Shown here piece after piece: positions 21,792 to 32,270 of a stretch of 64,000 nt of DNA. Source of the stretch: Ptiloglossa arizonensis (taxonomy: Eukaryota > Arthropoda > Insecta > Hymenoptera > Colletidae); contig NC_135048.1 in the NCBI RefSeq assembly GCF_051014685.1, positions 26,802,543 to 26,866,542 on the forward strand. Reading direction: 5' to 3'. How positions within the stretch are numbered: position 1 is the first letter of the stretch; each line of letters starts with the position of its first letter. A program made the translations under genes and the position numbers. Below the pieces are notes generated by a model. The model ran no database searches and was not told where the DNA came from. It was given only the letters and a program-made list of their open reading frames with translations.

Positions 21792-22860
21792 AAGGGACCC
21801 TAGGTAGCGAGGGGACTGATACGATGCATATCGATGATCAAACAATTCGATATGGAGGTACTTTCTTGATACAAAGTGTCTAAAGGTATTGGAACTTTGG
21901 ATACTTGGTTTTAAATTTAGCGATGCCTCGCTTAATGATCGAAGTGGGACCCTAGGTAGCGAGGGGACTTATAGAATGCGTATGAATGATCAAAGAATTT
22001 GATATGGAGGTACTTTCTTGGTAGAAAGTGTCTAATGATATTGAGAGTTTGGATACTTTGTTTCAGATTTAGCGATGCCTCGCTTAATGATCGAAATGGG
22101 ACCCTAGGTAGCGAGGGGACTTATAGAATGCATGTGAATGATCAAAGAATTTGATATGGAGGTACTTTCTTGGTAGAAAGTGTCTAAAGGTATTGGAAGT
22201 TTGGATACTTTGTTTCAAATTTAGCGATGCCTCGCTTAATGATCGAAATGGGACCCTAAGTAGCGAGGAGACTTATAGAATGCATATGAATGATCAAACA
22301 ATTTGGTATCAAAGTATCTTGATGGAAAGTATCTAAAGGTATTGAAATTTTTAGGTGCTTGGTGTCAAGTTTTAGCAGTGCCTCGCTTAATGATCGAAAT
22401 GGGACCCTACGTAGCGAGGGGACTGATACGATGCATATCGATGATCAAACAATTCGATATGGAGGTACTTTGTTGGTAGAAGGTATCTAAAGATATTGGA
22501 AGTTTGGATTCTTTGTTTCAGATATAGCAATGCCTCACTTAATGATCGAAATGGGACCCTAGGTAATGAGGGGACTTACAGAGTAAATACGAATGATCAA
22601 ACAATTTGGTATCAAAGTATCTTGACGGAAAGTATCCAAAGGTATTGAAATATTTAGGTGCTTGGTGTCAAGTTTTAACAATGCCTCGCTTAATGATCAA
22701 AAATTGGATACTAAGTAGCGATAGAACTGATACGATACATGTTGATCGAGCAACTCGTTACCAAAGTACTTGATCAGAAGTATCCGAAGGTATTGAAATT
22801 TTAGACGTTTGACATGAAATTTTAATTGTACCTCGCTTAATGATGGAATATTGAAACTGT
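21792..22860. repeat. Tandem array, unit about 152 bp, 7 copies
   Basis: GGGACCCTAGGTAGCGAGG or a close variant lies near 21793, 21946, 22098, 22250, 22401, 22553 and (decayed) 22707. Each unit continues with GAATGATCAAA(G/C)AATTTG, GGAGGTACTTTCTTGGTAGA, AAGTGTCTAAAGGTATTGGA and TAGCGATGCCTCGCTTAATG. Across the unit junction CCTCGCT and AGCGAGG form a 7-bp inverted repeat about 25 nt apart, so every junction could form a small stem. The first six units are close to each other and the last is clearly older. Confidence 0.95.
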
Positions 22861-23699
22861 CGATTTCATCGATATGTGAAACATGGATAGAGAATCTTTC
22901 CGGGAAAGAAACTGCTCGTGAATCTGAACAACACGTTATATAATATCAATATTCGTGACACTCGTTCGGTATAACGTAATACCAAGTGTTGTAAATAAAT
23001 AATACAACAGAAAAAGAAAAATCTAATTGGAATGTAATTCCATGTAAAAGATACCCAATGTACGCGAACAAATGCAACTTGGAGCAATCACGAAATCTAA
23101 TTAGCAGCTTCGATGTTTCTCCGTTTCACATCGATTAGTCTTGGTTTCTTACTTTCCACACATATGCGATTTGATCGATTCGTATTCGTGGTAAAAGTAT
23201 CGGTACGGAAAATCGATACCACGCGCCGTGTATAATTGATACGTATCGATGCTCTCTCGCTGGTATCAAAACGATACGATAGAAACGATACTCTATTATC
23301 CGGTATCGATGGTATCGGCACGGTATTAGTCCCATCGCTAACCCTAGGCTAGGCGCTCGTGCGCGCTTGCTCAGGCGCGTCATTAATGCGCGTAATAACA
23401 GCCACGAGCGACAGTCGACGAATGTCGCGGATATAAATTACACCCGGCAAGGGATATCGCCGCTTCGTTAGTCGTAAATTACTGCCTCGATCGAACAGAA
23501 ATTCGTCTCGCCCTCGGAGACGCTTTGCGGTAACTGTTCGCGCGCGCGAGCCGCGAATGCGCCGATGAATTCTCGGTATGAGGAGAATTCTGTAAAGAGA
23601 AAGACAGTTGTGCACGAAATCGTAATACGGTGGATCGTTGAATTCACCTCGACGTAGACTAGAACTCCGTGGAGTGAAATATATAACAAGGTTAAAATG
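22861..23699. other. Unique sequence, CpG-rich from about 23150
   Basis: The first 230 bp are AT-rich without repeats. The CpG-rich part contains GCGTCATTAATGCGCGTAATAAC near 23376 and GATATAAATTACACCCGGC near 23428, which resemble homeodomain-type sites. Minus-strand frames 23097-23321, 23135-23383 and 23349-23615 overlap and show nothing recognisable. Confidence 0.45.
23186..23318. promoter_or_regulatory. Homotypic cluster of GATAC/GTATC words
   Basis: About nine GTATC or GATAC cores lie within about 130 bp, several extended to GGTATCGAT or GTATCGAT. A similar core (TATCGATA) is bound by the insect factor DREF, but the exact palindrome is not present. The clustering is visible. A binding function is inference. 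Confidence 0.3.
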
Positions 23700-24103
23700 A
23701 ATTTAATTCTTTTACAAAAACAATTTTTTTTTTATAATACACGATCTACTCAGGTTGACAGATAACGCTAAAATAATAAAGAATAATAGAGTAAAACTTC
23801 TCTAAAAAAAAAGAACTCCGAAATGATTACATAAAAGCGGGGTCACTCCCAACCTTCCTCCAACGACTTCAAACACGCACTACTCGCGCCTCGACCATAT
23901 TATAGCCTCTACAAAGTTAACTCGAACGTTTCGATGGGAACGGTCGTAATTTAACCGTACCGAGGAGCGCCGTTAAGATTATTTTCCATATTTACGACGT
24001 AGCCAGGAAGCGACGGGTGGGGCGGTGGGGGGACATACCGCGATAAGCGACCGGAGAGAAAGATTCACCGATCGCGAATCGATCGCGGACTCAATTTCCA
24101 TTT
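23700..24103. other. Unique stretch before the first CpG module copy
   Basis: AT-rich to about 23830 with a T run at 23727-23736 and an A run near 23804. It is then GC-rich, with a GGGTGGGGCGGTGGGGGGAC tract near 24015 and CGATCGCGAATCGATCGCGG near 24069. No frame of interest. Confidence 0.45.
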
Positions 24104-24275
24104 GAAAGCCGCCGGAGCTGAGTCAATGCGTCTTCTCCCGTTTAACAATATTCCCGCGCGTAATTTATCGCGGCAGAGAGTTCCTAAGTCAGCGTTTAAA
24201 TAATTCAGGAGGATGCCGAGAGAGAACGAAAGAGGAGTGATCGCTCTCCTCTGTTTCCTTCTTAACCTAACGTAC
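24104..24275 (+). repeat. CpG-rich module, copy 1 of 3
   Basis: Starts GAAAGCCGCCGGAG and contains CCCGTTTAACAATATTCCCG, CGCGTAATTTATCGCGGC, GAGAGTTCCTAAGTCAGCG and TTTAAATAATTCAGGAGG, then CTCTCCTCTGTTTCC and CTTCTTAACCTAA. Copies 2 (24763-24930) and 3 (26118-26275) keep the same order. The module is not itself a simple tandem repeat. Its texture resembles regulatory DNA. Confidence 0.88.
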
Positions 24276-26117
24276 CGTACTTCGGAGAGTCTTTGGACTA
24301 TCCTCTAGTCAACGTTATCAAACATCCAGGAAAGACTCAAAATGTCAAGGACATCGAGACTGGTCCAGGAAATACTTAGTAACACCGAGACGAAGACCTC
24401 CTACGAGAACCCGAAGCAACGTGCTTTGAAAAATCTTTGAACTATCACTGAGCCAATATTTTCGATCGTCTTCAATGAACTCGAAACACCGAGAGCGTCA
24501 AAACCGATCCAGGAAACACCTAGTAGCATCGAAGATCATCTGCGATAACCTAAGCTGCTTCGAAGAATCCTTGGTCAATCCCAAGTCAACATTATCAAAC
24601 TTCTCGAAAAGACTCGAAGCATCGAAAACGTCAGAACCGATTCAGAAATCCCCAATGAGATTTTCGTCGAAACGAAGATCATCACCGATAACCTAAGGTG
24701 ATGTACTATGATAATATTGGCTCGCCAACGTCTAAGGATTCCGCAAACTTCCCGAAAAGATTCAAAGCCGCCGGAGCGAAGTGAATGCGTCTTATCCCGT
24801 TTAACAATATTCCCGCGCGTAATTTATCACTGCGGAGAGTTCCTAAGTCAGCATTTCAATAATTCAGGAGGAAAGCGAGAGAGTGCGTAGGAGGGGACTT
24901 TACTCTTCTCCGTTCCCTTCTTAACCTAAGGTTACTTTACCGGGAAGAATCCTTGGACTACCATCGGCCAATGTTATCAAACTTCTCGAGAAGACTCAAA
25001 TATTGACGACACTAGAACCCTACCCACGAATTCCAGTGATATCGAAACAAAGATCGTCGTATAACCTAAGACATTTTGAAGAATCCTCGGTCAATCCTAA
25101 TCAAACGTTATCAAACTTCTCGAAAAGATTTAAAACACAAAGATATCATAAATAAGTAAAAAATTCTTCAGTAGCTTCAAAACGAAGAAGCTCCAATCCA
25201 CTGTAACTTAAGATACTTTGATGAATTCTCGATCAATCCCAAGCAAACATTATCAAACTTCCCGAAAAGATACAAAGCACCGACGACATCAAAACTAACT
25301 CAAGAATCCTTTAGTACCTTCAATTTACTATAACTTAAGATCCTCTGATGAATCCTCGGTCAATCCTAAGCAAACGTTATCAAACTTCTCGAAAAGATTT
25401 AAAACACAAAGATATCATAAATAAGTAAAAAATTCTCCAGTAGCTTCAAAACGAAGAAGCTCCAATCCACTGTAACTTAAGATACTCTGATGAATTCTCG
25501 GTCAATTCCAAGCAAACATTATCAAACTTCCCGAAAAGATTCAAAGCATCAACGGCATCAGAACTAACCTAAGAATCCTTCAATAGCTTCAAAACGAAAT
25601 AGTTTTAATCTACCGTAATTTAAGATACTCTGATGAATCCTCGGTCAATCCCGAGCAAACATTATCAAACTTCCCGATAAAATTCAAAGCATCAACGACA
25701 TCAGAAATAACCTAAGAATCCTTCAGTAGCTTCAAAACGGAGTAGTTTCAATATACTGTAACTTAAGCTACTCTGATGAATCCTCGGTGAATCCCCGAGC
25801 AAACATTATCAAACTTCCCCGAAAAGATTCAAAGCATCAACGACATCAGAACTAACCCAAGAATCCTTTAGTAGCTTCAAAATGAAATAGCTCCGATCTA
25901 CCGTAACTTAAGAAACTTTGATGAATCCTCGGTCAATCCCGAGCAAACATTATCAAACTTCCCGATAAGATTCAAAGCATCAACAACATCAGAACTAACC
26001 CAACTAATCCTTCAATAGCTTCAAAACGAAATAGTTTCAATCTACCGTAACTTAAGATACTCTGATGAATCCTCGGTGAATCCCCGAGCAAACATTATCA
26101 AACTTCCCGAGAAGAAT
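24276..26117. repeat. Tandem array, unit about 140-150 bp, interrupted by module copy 2
   Basis: Units contain GAATCCTCGGTCAATCCCGA, CAAACATTATCAAACTTCCC, GAAAAGATTCAAAGCATCAA, ACGACATCAGAACTAACC, AGAATCCTTCAGTAGCTTC and TACCGTAACTTAAGATACTC. In the later part ATTATCAAACTTC recurs near 25248, 25377, 25516, 25661, 25805, 25949 and 26093. The units from 24290 to 24760 are more diverged. Between 24763 and 24930 the array is interrupted by module copy 2, and it ends directly against copy 3. The same family is found at 31.2-32.3, 34.4-35.3 and 37.0 kb. Confidence 0.93.
24763..24930 (+). repeat. CpG-rich module, copy 2 of 3
   Basis: CAAAGCCGCCGGAGCGAAGT at the start, then CCCGTTTAACAATATTCCCG, CGCGTAATTTATCACTGCGG, AGAGTTCCTAAGTCAGCATT and AATAATTCAGGAGG, ending in CCTTCTTAACCTAAGG. 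It is preceded by the repeat word AACTTCCCGAAAAGATTC, the same junction seen at copy 3. This shows that repeat and module were duplicated together as one composite unit. Confidence 0.9.
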
Positions 26118-26275
26118 CCAAGCCGCTCAGATTCAATGTGTTCTCTCCGATCGATTAAAAATATTCCCGCGCGTAGTTTATCTCCACCGTAGAGTTCCTA
26201 AGTCAGCGTTTTAATAATTCAGAAGGAAGAGAACGAGAGAAGAAGGCCGGATCACTCTCCTCGCCGTTTCCATCG
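26118..26275 (+). repeat. CpG-rich module, copy 3 of 3
   Basis: CCAAGCCGCTCAGATTCAAT at the start, then AAAAATATTCCCGCGCGTAG, TTTATCTCCACCGTAGAG, TTCCTAAGTCAGCG and TTTTAATAATTCAGAAGG, then ATCACTCTCCTC and GTTTCC. It is the most diverged copy and leads into unique CpG-rich sequence, not into more repeats. Confidence 0.88.
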
Positions 26276-26534
26276 TCTCGAGCGTCCTCGAGGGATCGGG
26301 CAGGCAGAGTCGCAAATCTCTGAACGGCGGAGAGAACGGCGTCGTGGAGCGCCGCGGCGCGATACATATACGGACGCGAGTGAATAATACCGACCGCCCG
26401 ATTTGTACGCTATTAGCGCCGAGCGGATCTCCGATCGCCGCGGCGTAATTCTCGATCGTACGACCGTTACTCCGTGAAAATCGGTCGTAAAAAGCCGCGG
26501 CAGCGCGCGTGCACTCGCGCGTACTCTCTACGCG

Positions 26535-26645
26535 GCCTCCTTTTATTGCTCCATTCTTCTGCCCCGTGCCAACCTACTAACGACGACGACGACCTATCCC
26601 CTATCTGCCCCGCGAGTTATTCACGCGTAAATTCTCTTATCTTCC
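26535..26645 (+). repeat. Duplicated CpG-rich module, copy 1 (pairs with 28463-28572)
   Basis: CGGCCTCCTTTTATTGCTCC, ATTCTT, then CCGTGCCAACCTACTAACGA, CGACGACCTATC, GCGAGTTAT and CGTAAAT, in the same order as the second copy 1.9 kb away. Identity is high in the first 80 bp and falls afterwards. Confidence 0.85.
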
Positions 26646-26663
26646 TTAATACAACCTGCCAAC

Positions 26664-26703
26664 TTCTCTCTCTCTCTCTCTCTCACTCTCTTTCTTTCTT
26701 TCT
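26664..26703 (+). repeat. CT/CTTT microsatellite
   Basis: About ten CT dinucleotides, then ACTCTCTTTCTTTCTTTCTC. A simple-sequence repeat inside unique DNA. Confidence 0.95.
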
Positions 26704-27399
26704 CCGCCTCTTAGTCTCTATTTATCCGTGGTCTCTCGTCGTCGAGTTTCCACGGTTACGGAAGTTCGATAAGACGTCCTCTCCCCCTCCCCCTGACGCG
26801 AGTAAACGTTAACCGGTCGGTGCATATTTTTCCCTTCTTTTTTATTTTTTCTATTTCTCTCAAAGCGGATCCTCCGCCTGGCTGAAAGTGGGCTAAAGAT
26901 TACTCACAGTTCGCGCATTATTGCCAACGTTTCTAAGGACCTTGTGAATTTCCCGATCTCTCGGATAACGTATTTACGGGCACTTAGACGCGTGTCTTTT
27001 TACGCGGGTCCACGCGTTTTCGAGCGAAACGAACTCGCGTCCGATTGTGGGTGGAGAGGCGTAAAACACGGAATCGAGTCCGGTGGATCGTTACCAGCCC
27101 TATTTAGAGAGTCACTCAAAGTGGGGGAATCCCGGTACGAGGTCAAACGATTGCCCAACGGAATCAAAGTTGTTTCCGTGGAAATTGTGCCGCGAATGAG
27201 TCTCGCGAACGAGTTGTTAAACCCGTGTTTAGGCCACGGTGGAGACTTTATCGCTTTTTCATTGCTGGGAATCGACGCGGAGACGCCTTCGAGAATTTAC
27301 TAGACTCTTCTGGGACTTTGTCGATCCCTCGAGATCGTCATTGTGGTACCGTTGCGAGGTTGGAAGATATTTCGATCGGTTCGAAAGCTGATCCCTATC

Positions 27400-27949
27400 G
27401 AGTGGAAGTTTTATCGGTGAATCGACCAACGAATAGAAATAGGTGTTCTAAATTTTTCCAAAATTCACTGGATGGTTGCTCGAAATGTAATATAAAATAT
27501 CTTGGAGAAGGGTACTTCGTAACGTTTGAAAGTTGATATCTGTAGAGTGGAACTTTAGTCAGCTAGTAGCTTCAAAGTGGAAGAATTTAGTAGACACTCG
27601 AACTTTCCCAAAATTCATCGAGAAGTTATCTGAAAAATCTTCGAAACAAAGTTGAGTTTGAATGTTGATATCTACAGGGTGGAACTTTAGTCAGCTAGTA
27701 GCTTCAAAATGGAAGAATTTAGTAGATATTCGAACTTTCCCAAAATTCATCGAGAAGTTATCTGAAAAATCTTCGAAACAAAGTTGAGTGTGAAAGTTGA
27801 TATCTACAGGGTGGAACTTTAGTCAGCTAGAAGCTTCAAAATGGAAGAATTTAGTAGACACTCGAACTTTCCCAAAATTCATCGAGAACTTGTCTAAAAA
27901 ATCTTCGAAACAAATACTTTGTATAGTTCGAAGGTCGATATCCATCGAC
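27400..27949. repeat. Tandem array, unit 132 bp, about 4 copies
   Basis: GATATC words at 27535, 27667, 27799 and (decayed) 27937 give an exact 132-bp period three times. Units contain GGTGGAACTTTAGTCAGCTA, GCTTCAAAATGGAAGAATTT, AGTAGACACTCGAACTTTCC and AAAATTCATCGAGAAGTTAT. The middle copies are nearly identical. Confidence 0.95.
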
Positions 27950-28949
27950 ATTTACTATAAGTTAACTCTCAAGTGGGAATAAATATACCAAATATTCCAA
28001 AGTTCAGTCATTTGGAACACCACACTGAAACTCATCGAGAAAAATATCGTACTTCGTAACCTTCGAAAGTCAGATTTCCATCGACCGTTCACCGTTAAAC
28101 TATTTACTCGAGTAATACCATTTACTCGAAAGAGAGTAAAATTTCCACGAGTGAAGTTGTATGAAATTTTGACGCTCCGGAGTGGTAAAAGTAAGCTCTG
28201 CGAAGAGATACGGTATCCCCTGTAACAAGATTCCGGGAACATCGACTATTCGTTCGTTGTGCAAAAATGGTTCCGAAAAAATGGCAATTTATCGCTCAGC
28301 CCCGATACAAAGGCACGGTTGTTCCCCGGTTAGATTCTCGTCGAATTAACCACGATTCTCGGCCGGCAACGAGGGTCGTGAAATTTTATCGCGATGTACA
28401 TTTAATTATTGTAATCCCCCGATCGTACGTTGCTGGGAGGCCGGTCCTCCGCATATACGGTAAACTCCTTTATTGCTCCATTCTTTGAAACGCGCCAAGC
28501 TACTAACGACAACGGCGACGACCTATTCCTATCGGGCGCGAGTTATGTGCGCGCAAATATCGTTATCTCCTTATTTCCACGGATACTCTCTCGCGCGTTC
28601 CACGTTTCTATCTCTCGCCAACTCACCCTCGATCGTACGCCATTCCGTTGCTCGTGCCCCGCGCGGACCTCGCGAGCTCGTCGATAAAAAATCGACGACG
28701 ACGACGACGACGACGAGGAGGCTGTAACGTCAACGAACATTAGAACGAGAATATCGTAACGAGGATGGTAGTGGTTCGCGATCGAGCTCAAGAACACGGG
28801 GAAAGTCTTAAGTGTCCGTGGACGTTGAATTATCACGCGGAAGGGGATTACCGTTTCGAAGCGCTCCATTTTGTAGCTTGAACGAAACCGAGGAGAACGC
28901 GGATACTGTGGAAAATCGTTGTGACCAATTTTTCTAGTATTGGACCTTT
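27950..28949. other. Unique block with duplicated module copy 2 and a CGA microsatellite
   Basis: Holds the second copy of the 110-bp module and a CGA triplet run at about 28692-28716. Overlapping frames (28430-28687 and 28473-28727 plus, 28543-29076 minus) are explained by low stop frequency and the triplet run. GCTCCATTTTGTAGC near 28863 is unique here. No gene is called. Confidence 0.45.
28463..28572 (+). repeat. Duplicated CpG-rich module, copy 2 (pairs with 26535-26645)
   Basis: AAACTCCTTTATTGCTCCAT, TCTTT, then CGCGCCAAGCTACTAACGAC, GGCGACGACCTATTCCTATC and GCGCGAGTTATGTGCGCGCA. The CCTTT-ATTGCTCCATTCTT, CTACTAACGAC and GCGAGTTAT anchors match copy 1 in order and spacing. Confidence 0.85.
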
Positions 28950-29870
28950 GTCTCTTTGTGTGACTTGGATGCGAATTTTTAGATTTTTGTAAGCGAGCGA
29001 AAGAAGTGGAAAAGAAGTGATAAGAAGATTGCAAGCCTTGGTAGAAGAGTTTGGATTGGATTACAGTAAGTTTCAAGCGGATTTAAACTGTTTAAGGCAA
29101 ATTAGAATCGAGCTTTAAGCTCTTATCTTAATAGAAAAGTTTGGATTGGATTACAGTAAGTTAGTCTTGTAGCTTTGTCTCTTTGTGTGACTTCGATGCG
29201 AATTTTTAGATTTTTGTAAGCGAGCGAAAGAAGTGGAAAAGAAGTGATAAGAAGATTGCAAGCCTTGGTAGAAGAGTTTGGATTGGATTACAGTAAGTTT
29301 CAAGCGGATTTAAACTGTTTAAGGCAAATTAGAATCGAGCTTTAAGCTCTTATCTTAATAGAAAAGTTTGGATTGGATTACAGTAAGTTAGTCTTGTAGC
29401 TTTGTCTCTTTGTGTAACTTCGCTGTGAATTTTTAAATTTTTGTAAGGGACCGAAAGAAGTGAAAAAGAAGTGATAAGAAGATTGCAAGCCTTAATAGAA
29501 GAATTTGGATTGGATTACAGTAAGTTTCAAGTGGATTTAAAATGTTTAAGGCAAATTAGAATCGAGGAATATTCATGCTTATCGTCGAATCATTGAGATT
29601 TTTTTAACAGAAAAATTACTTGTACCTTTGTCTCTCTGTGTGACTTCGATGCGAATTTTTAGATTTTTGTAAGCGACCGAAAGAAGTGGAATAGAAGTGA
29701 TAAGAAGATTGCAAGCCTTGGTAGAAGAATTTGGATCGAATTACAGTAAGTTTCAATCGGATTGAAAATGTTTAAGGTAACTTAGACTCAAGGAATATTC
29801 TTTCCGATGGTTTGCTTATCGTCGTATCATTAAGAACATTTTTGTAGCAGAAACATTACTTCTATTTATC
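28950..29870. repeat. Tandem array, unit about 227 bp, 4 copies
   Basis: GCGAATTTTTAGATTTTTGT words lie near 28971, 29198, 29425 and 29650. A unit runs TTTGTAAGCGAGCGAAAGAA, GTGATAAGAAGATTGCAAGC, TTTGGATTGGATTACAGTAA, TTTAAACTGTTTAAGGCAAA and TTTAAGCTCTTATCTTAATA. The GGATTGGATTACAGTAAGTT word occurs twice per unit in the first two units. Units 1 and 2, next to the unique block, are nearly identical, and units 3 and 4 are diverged and truncated. Confidence 0.95.
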
Positions 29871-31194
29871 GAAGTGTACTCTTCACATATATTACTTACA
29901 TTTTACTATAATGTTCTTTGTACTTTTAAGAAAATTCTTCTCGTACAGTGTTTACGTTGGAAGTTATCTGGAAGTACTATATTTTTGTTCATCGTTTTCT
30001 TTATAGGATTCTGAACTGTTAATCCATGTACAAATTTACTACTTTTGTCCAAACGATTTAGTTTCTTTTCATTCGTACAATCGTGGATACCAGCAGAGAG
30101 GTTCTGATTTGTCAATCACGCGTTTGTGTATAATTTTAAAACGTCCTTGATCGGCACATCTCCTTCCCCTCTTCTTCACAAAAATTGTATTTCCAAAGAA
30201 GACCGAAACAACGCGAATATCTCGAATGGATAACGTGCACTTTTGCCTGGCCGAAAAAATAAGGAACACTCTCGACCAGAGGCATTGTTTTATTCACACG
30301 CATTTATCCACGACGAGCTCGCCAGATACAATCTTTTACGATGTGTGTTACAATTTTTATCGATATTACCCTCTTTGCTCTCTACCGGCGAGTGTGGTCC
30401 TCGTTCGTGGTTATTTCTCGTTAAATATCCAGAGTGCAACAATGGTTCGAAGCACGGAGCTCCCGCGGGACCCCCGTTATCTAAAAACCCGGGATTGAAA
30501 GCAGAATATGTCTGAATAGGTCTCGAGAGCGTAGATGTTCCACACCGTCGAGCACCGACTGCAAAATCGATGCGTGCCGGCGCACTTTCCAGACGCGGTG
30601 CACGTAACTATCCGAGTGCAAGGTGCACGGTATTCTCAACAGTTTCCACCGTGCGCCGTACATAATGGAGGTTAGCCGCAGGATGGTAAATCACGAAACG
30701 CCATGCGGGCGTCGTTATATCGTGCGTGCGTGATGGAAGATTAGTACGGCATTGTGCGAGCACCGCGGAGGTTCACGATGATTTATCTCTTACGAAAACG
30801 CGCGCCAGACCGAGGATGATCGCCGTGACATCGAAATGGATCCTCGACGGTGACAATCTTTTCACGATCGAAACTCCGTTGCGGGCTGAACTTGCCACGA
30901 TGCGATAACCAGACATCGTCGATGGATAAATCAATAGGCGAATCGAATAAATTAAAAGTAACGATCTTCGCGAGCGTTTCGAACGGTGACCTCTGTACGA
31001 AGTGTTTTTGAAATCACTGTTTAATATTTCGAAGTGGAGGTGCTTCTTTTATTTTACGGTTGTTTGGCAAGCAACGTGAAAGATTTTTTGTTTTGTGGAG
31101 ATTAATATGGAGCGAGAGACGACCAACTTTGGGATTCATTTAGGGATGAATCCGTGCCCAGTATCGTCGAAATGAAAATTATCTAGTACGAGTT
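29871..31194. other. Unique sequence, CpG-rich from about 30380 to 30950
   Basis: No tandem repeat and no recognisable coding sequence. The CpG-rich part includes CGTGCGCCGTACATAATGG near 30650 and CGTTATATCGTGCGTGCGTG near 30713. Overlapping 90-codon frames at 30226-30498 and 30243-30515 have no features. A 40-bp segment of this block (30532-30571) is found again inside the array on the right. Confidence 0.45.
30532..30571 (+). repeat. Source-like copy of a 40-bp segment also at 31598-31637
   Basis: TAGATGTTCCACACCGTCGA, followed by GCACCGACTGCAAAATCGAT, lies here within unique CpG-rich sequence. The identical 40 bases occur at 31598-31637 inside a tandem-repeat unit. Here the context is non-repetitive, so this is the likelier source. 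Confidence 0.95.
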
Positions 31195-32270
31195 AAGGTA
31201 CTTTCGAAGGACTTTGTCGAATAAGAGTCGATATTATCAAACTTCTCTAAAATTCAAACTAATGCAAGAATCTTCGCCTAGAATAGTCTATAATGCTGGT
31301 ACTTTCAAGAATCCTTGGTCAAGCCGAGGTCATCATTGTCAAACTTCTCTAAAACACCCAAAGTATCGAGAATATGCAAACTAATACAAGAATCTTCGTC
31401 TATAGTAACCTAAAGTACTGGTACTTTGAAGAATCCTTGGTCAAGCGAAGGCCAACATTGTCAAATTTCTCTAAAACATCCAAAGTATCGAGAATATTCA
31501 GATTAATGCAAGAATCTTTGCCTACAATGACCTAAAGTTCTGATACTTCGAAGAATTCTTGGTTAAGCCAAGGTCAACATTGTCAAACTTCTCAGCATAG
31601 ATGTTCCACACCGTCGAGCACCGACTGCAAAATCGATACCACCCAAAGTATCGACCATATCCAAACTAATGCAAGAATCTTCGTCTATAGTAACCTAAAG
31701 TATTGGTACTTTGAAGAGTCCTTGGTCAAGCGAAGGCCAACATTGTCAAACTTCTCTAAAACATCCAAAGTATCGATAATATCCAAACTAATGCAAGAAT
31801 CTTCGCCTACAGTAACCTAAAATCCTGATATTTCGAAGAGTCCTTGGTCAATCCAGCTCCAATCTTGTCAAACTTCTCTAAACTACCCAAAGTGTCGATA
31901 ATATTCAAACTAATGCAAGAATCATCACCTACAGTAACCTTAAATCCTGATACTTTCAAGAATCCTTGGCCAATCTAGATCCAACATTGTCAAACTTCTC
32001 TGAAACACCCAAAGTATCGAGAATATTTCTCGAATACTCAGATTAATGCAAGAATCTTTGCCTACAATGACCTAAAGTGTTGATACTTCGAAGAATCCTC
32101 GGCCAAGCCAAGATAAACATTGTCAAACTTCTCTGAAACACCCAAAGCATCGAGAATATTCAGATTAATGTTTACTTCTCGAAAAGACACGAACCACCGA
32201 GGACGTCGAAACTGATCGAAAAAGATCCCTGGGTACTTCCCGTGGAAAGATTGAGACGTTCGTCATGGAA
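31195..32270 (+). repeat. Left arm of a large inverted pair of tandem arrays, unit about 120 bp
   Basis: CATTGTCAAACTTCTCT words recur near 31333, 31455, 31577, 31742, 31866, 31987 and 32116. Units contain AAGAATCCTTGGTCAAGCC, ACACCCAAAGTATCGAGAAT, AAACTAATGCAAGAATCTTC and CCTACAGTAACCTAAAGT. The right end (32172-32270: CTTCTCGAAAAGACACGAAC, CTGATCGAAAAAGATCCCTG, GGTACTTCCCGTGGAAAGAT, AACGTTC) is unlike the inner units but matches, in reverse complement, the inner end of the array at 34445-35312. One unit carries the 40-bp insert at 31598-31637. Confidence 0.92.
31598..31637 (+). repeat. 40-bp insert in a repeat unit, copied from 30532-30571
   Basis: The unit context is TTGTCAAACTTCTC on the left and ACCACCCAAAGTATCGA on the right, where other units read CTTCTCTAAAACACCCAAAG. 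The insert replaces about 5 bases of the unit. One further base pair either side of a single mismatch (AGCATAG here, AGCGTAG at the source) extends the homology to about 44 bp. Confidence 0.93.

Larger units (their letters stand above)
26276..27399. other. CpG-rich block with 112- and 119-codon open frames, no gene recognised
   Basis: GC-rich to about 26520 (GTCGTGGAGCGCCGCGGCGC). Frame 26474-26812 reads through the CT microsatellite (giving SLSLSHSLS). Frame 26944-27303 gives a product with no recognisable domain: a short RLPNGIKVVS segment recalls the N-terminal strand of M16-family peptidases, but the HXXEH zinc motif is absent and the frame stops soon after. Neither is called as a gene. 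Confidence 0.4.

Noticed and set aside
26944..27303. Possible M16-peptidase-like fragment (RLPNGIKVVS)
   Set aside because: The resemblance covers about ten residues. The zinc-binding HXXEH motif is absent and the frame ends in a tandem array.
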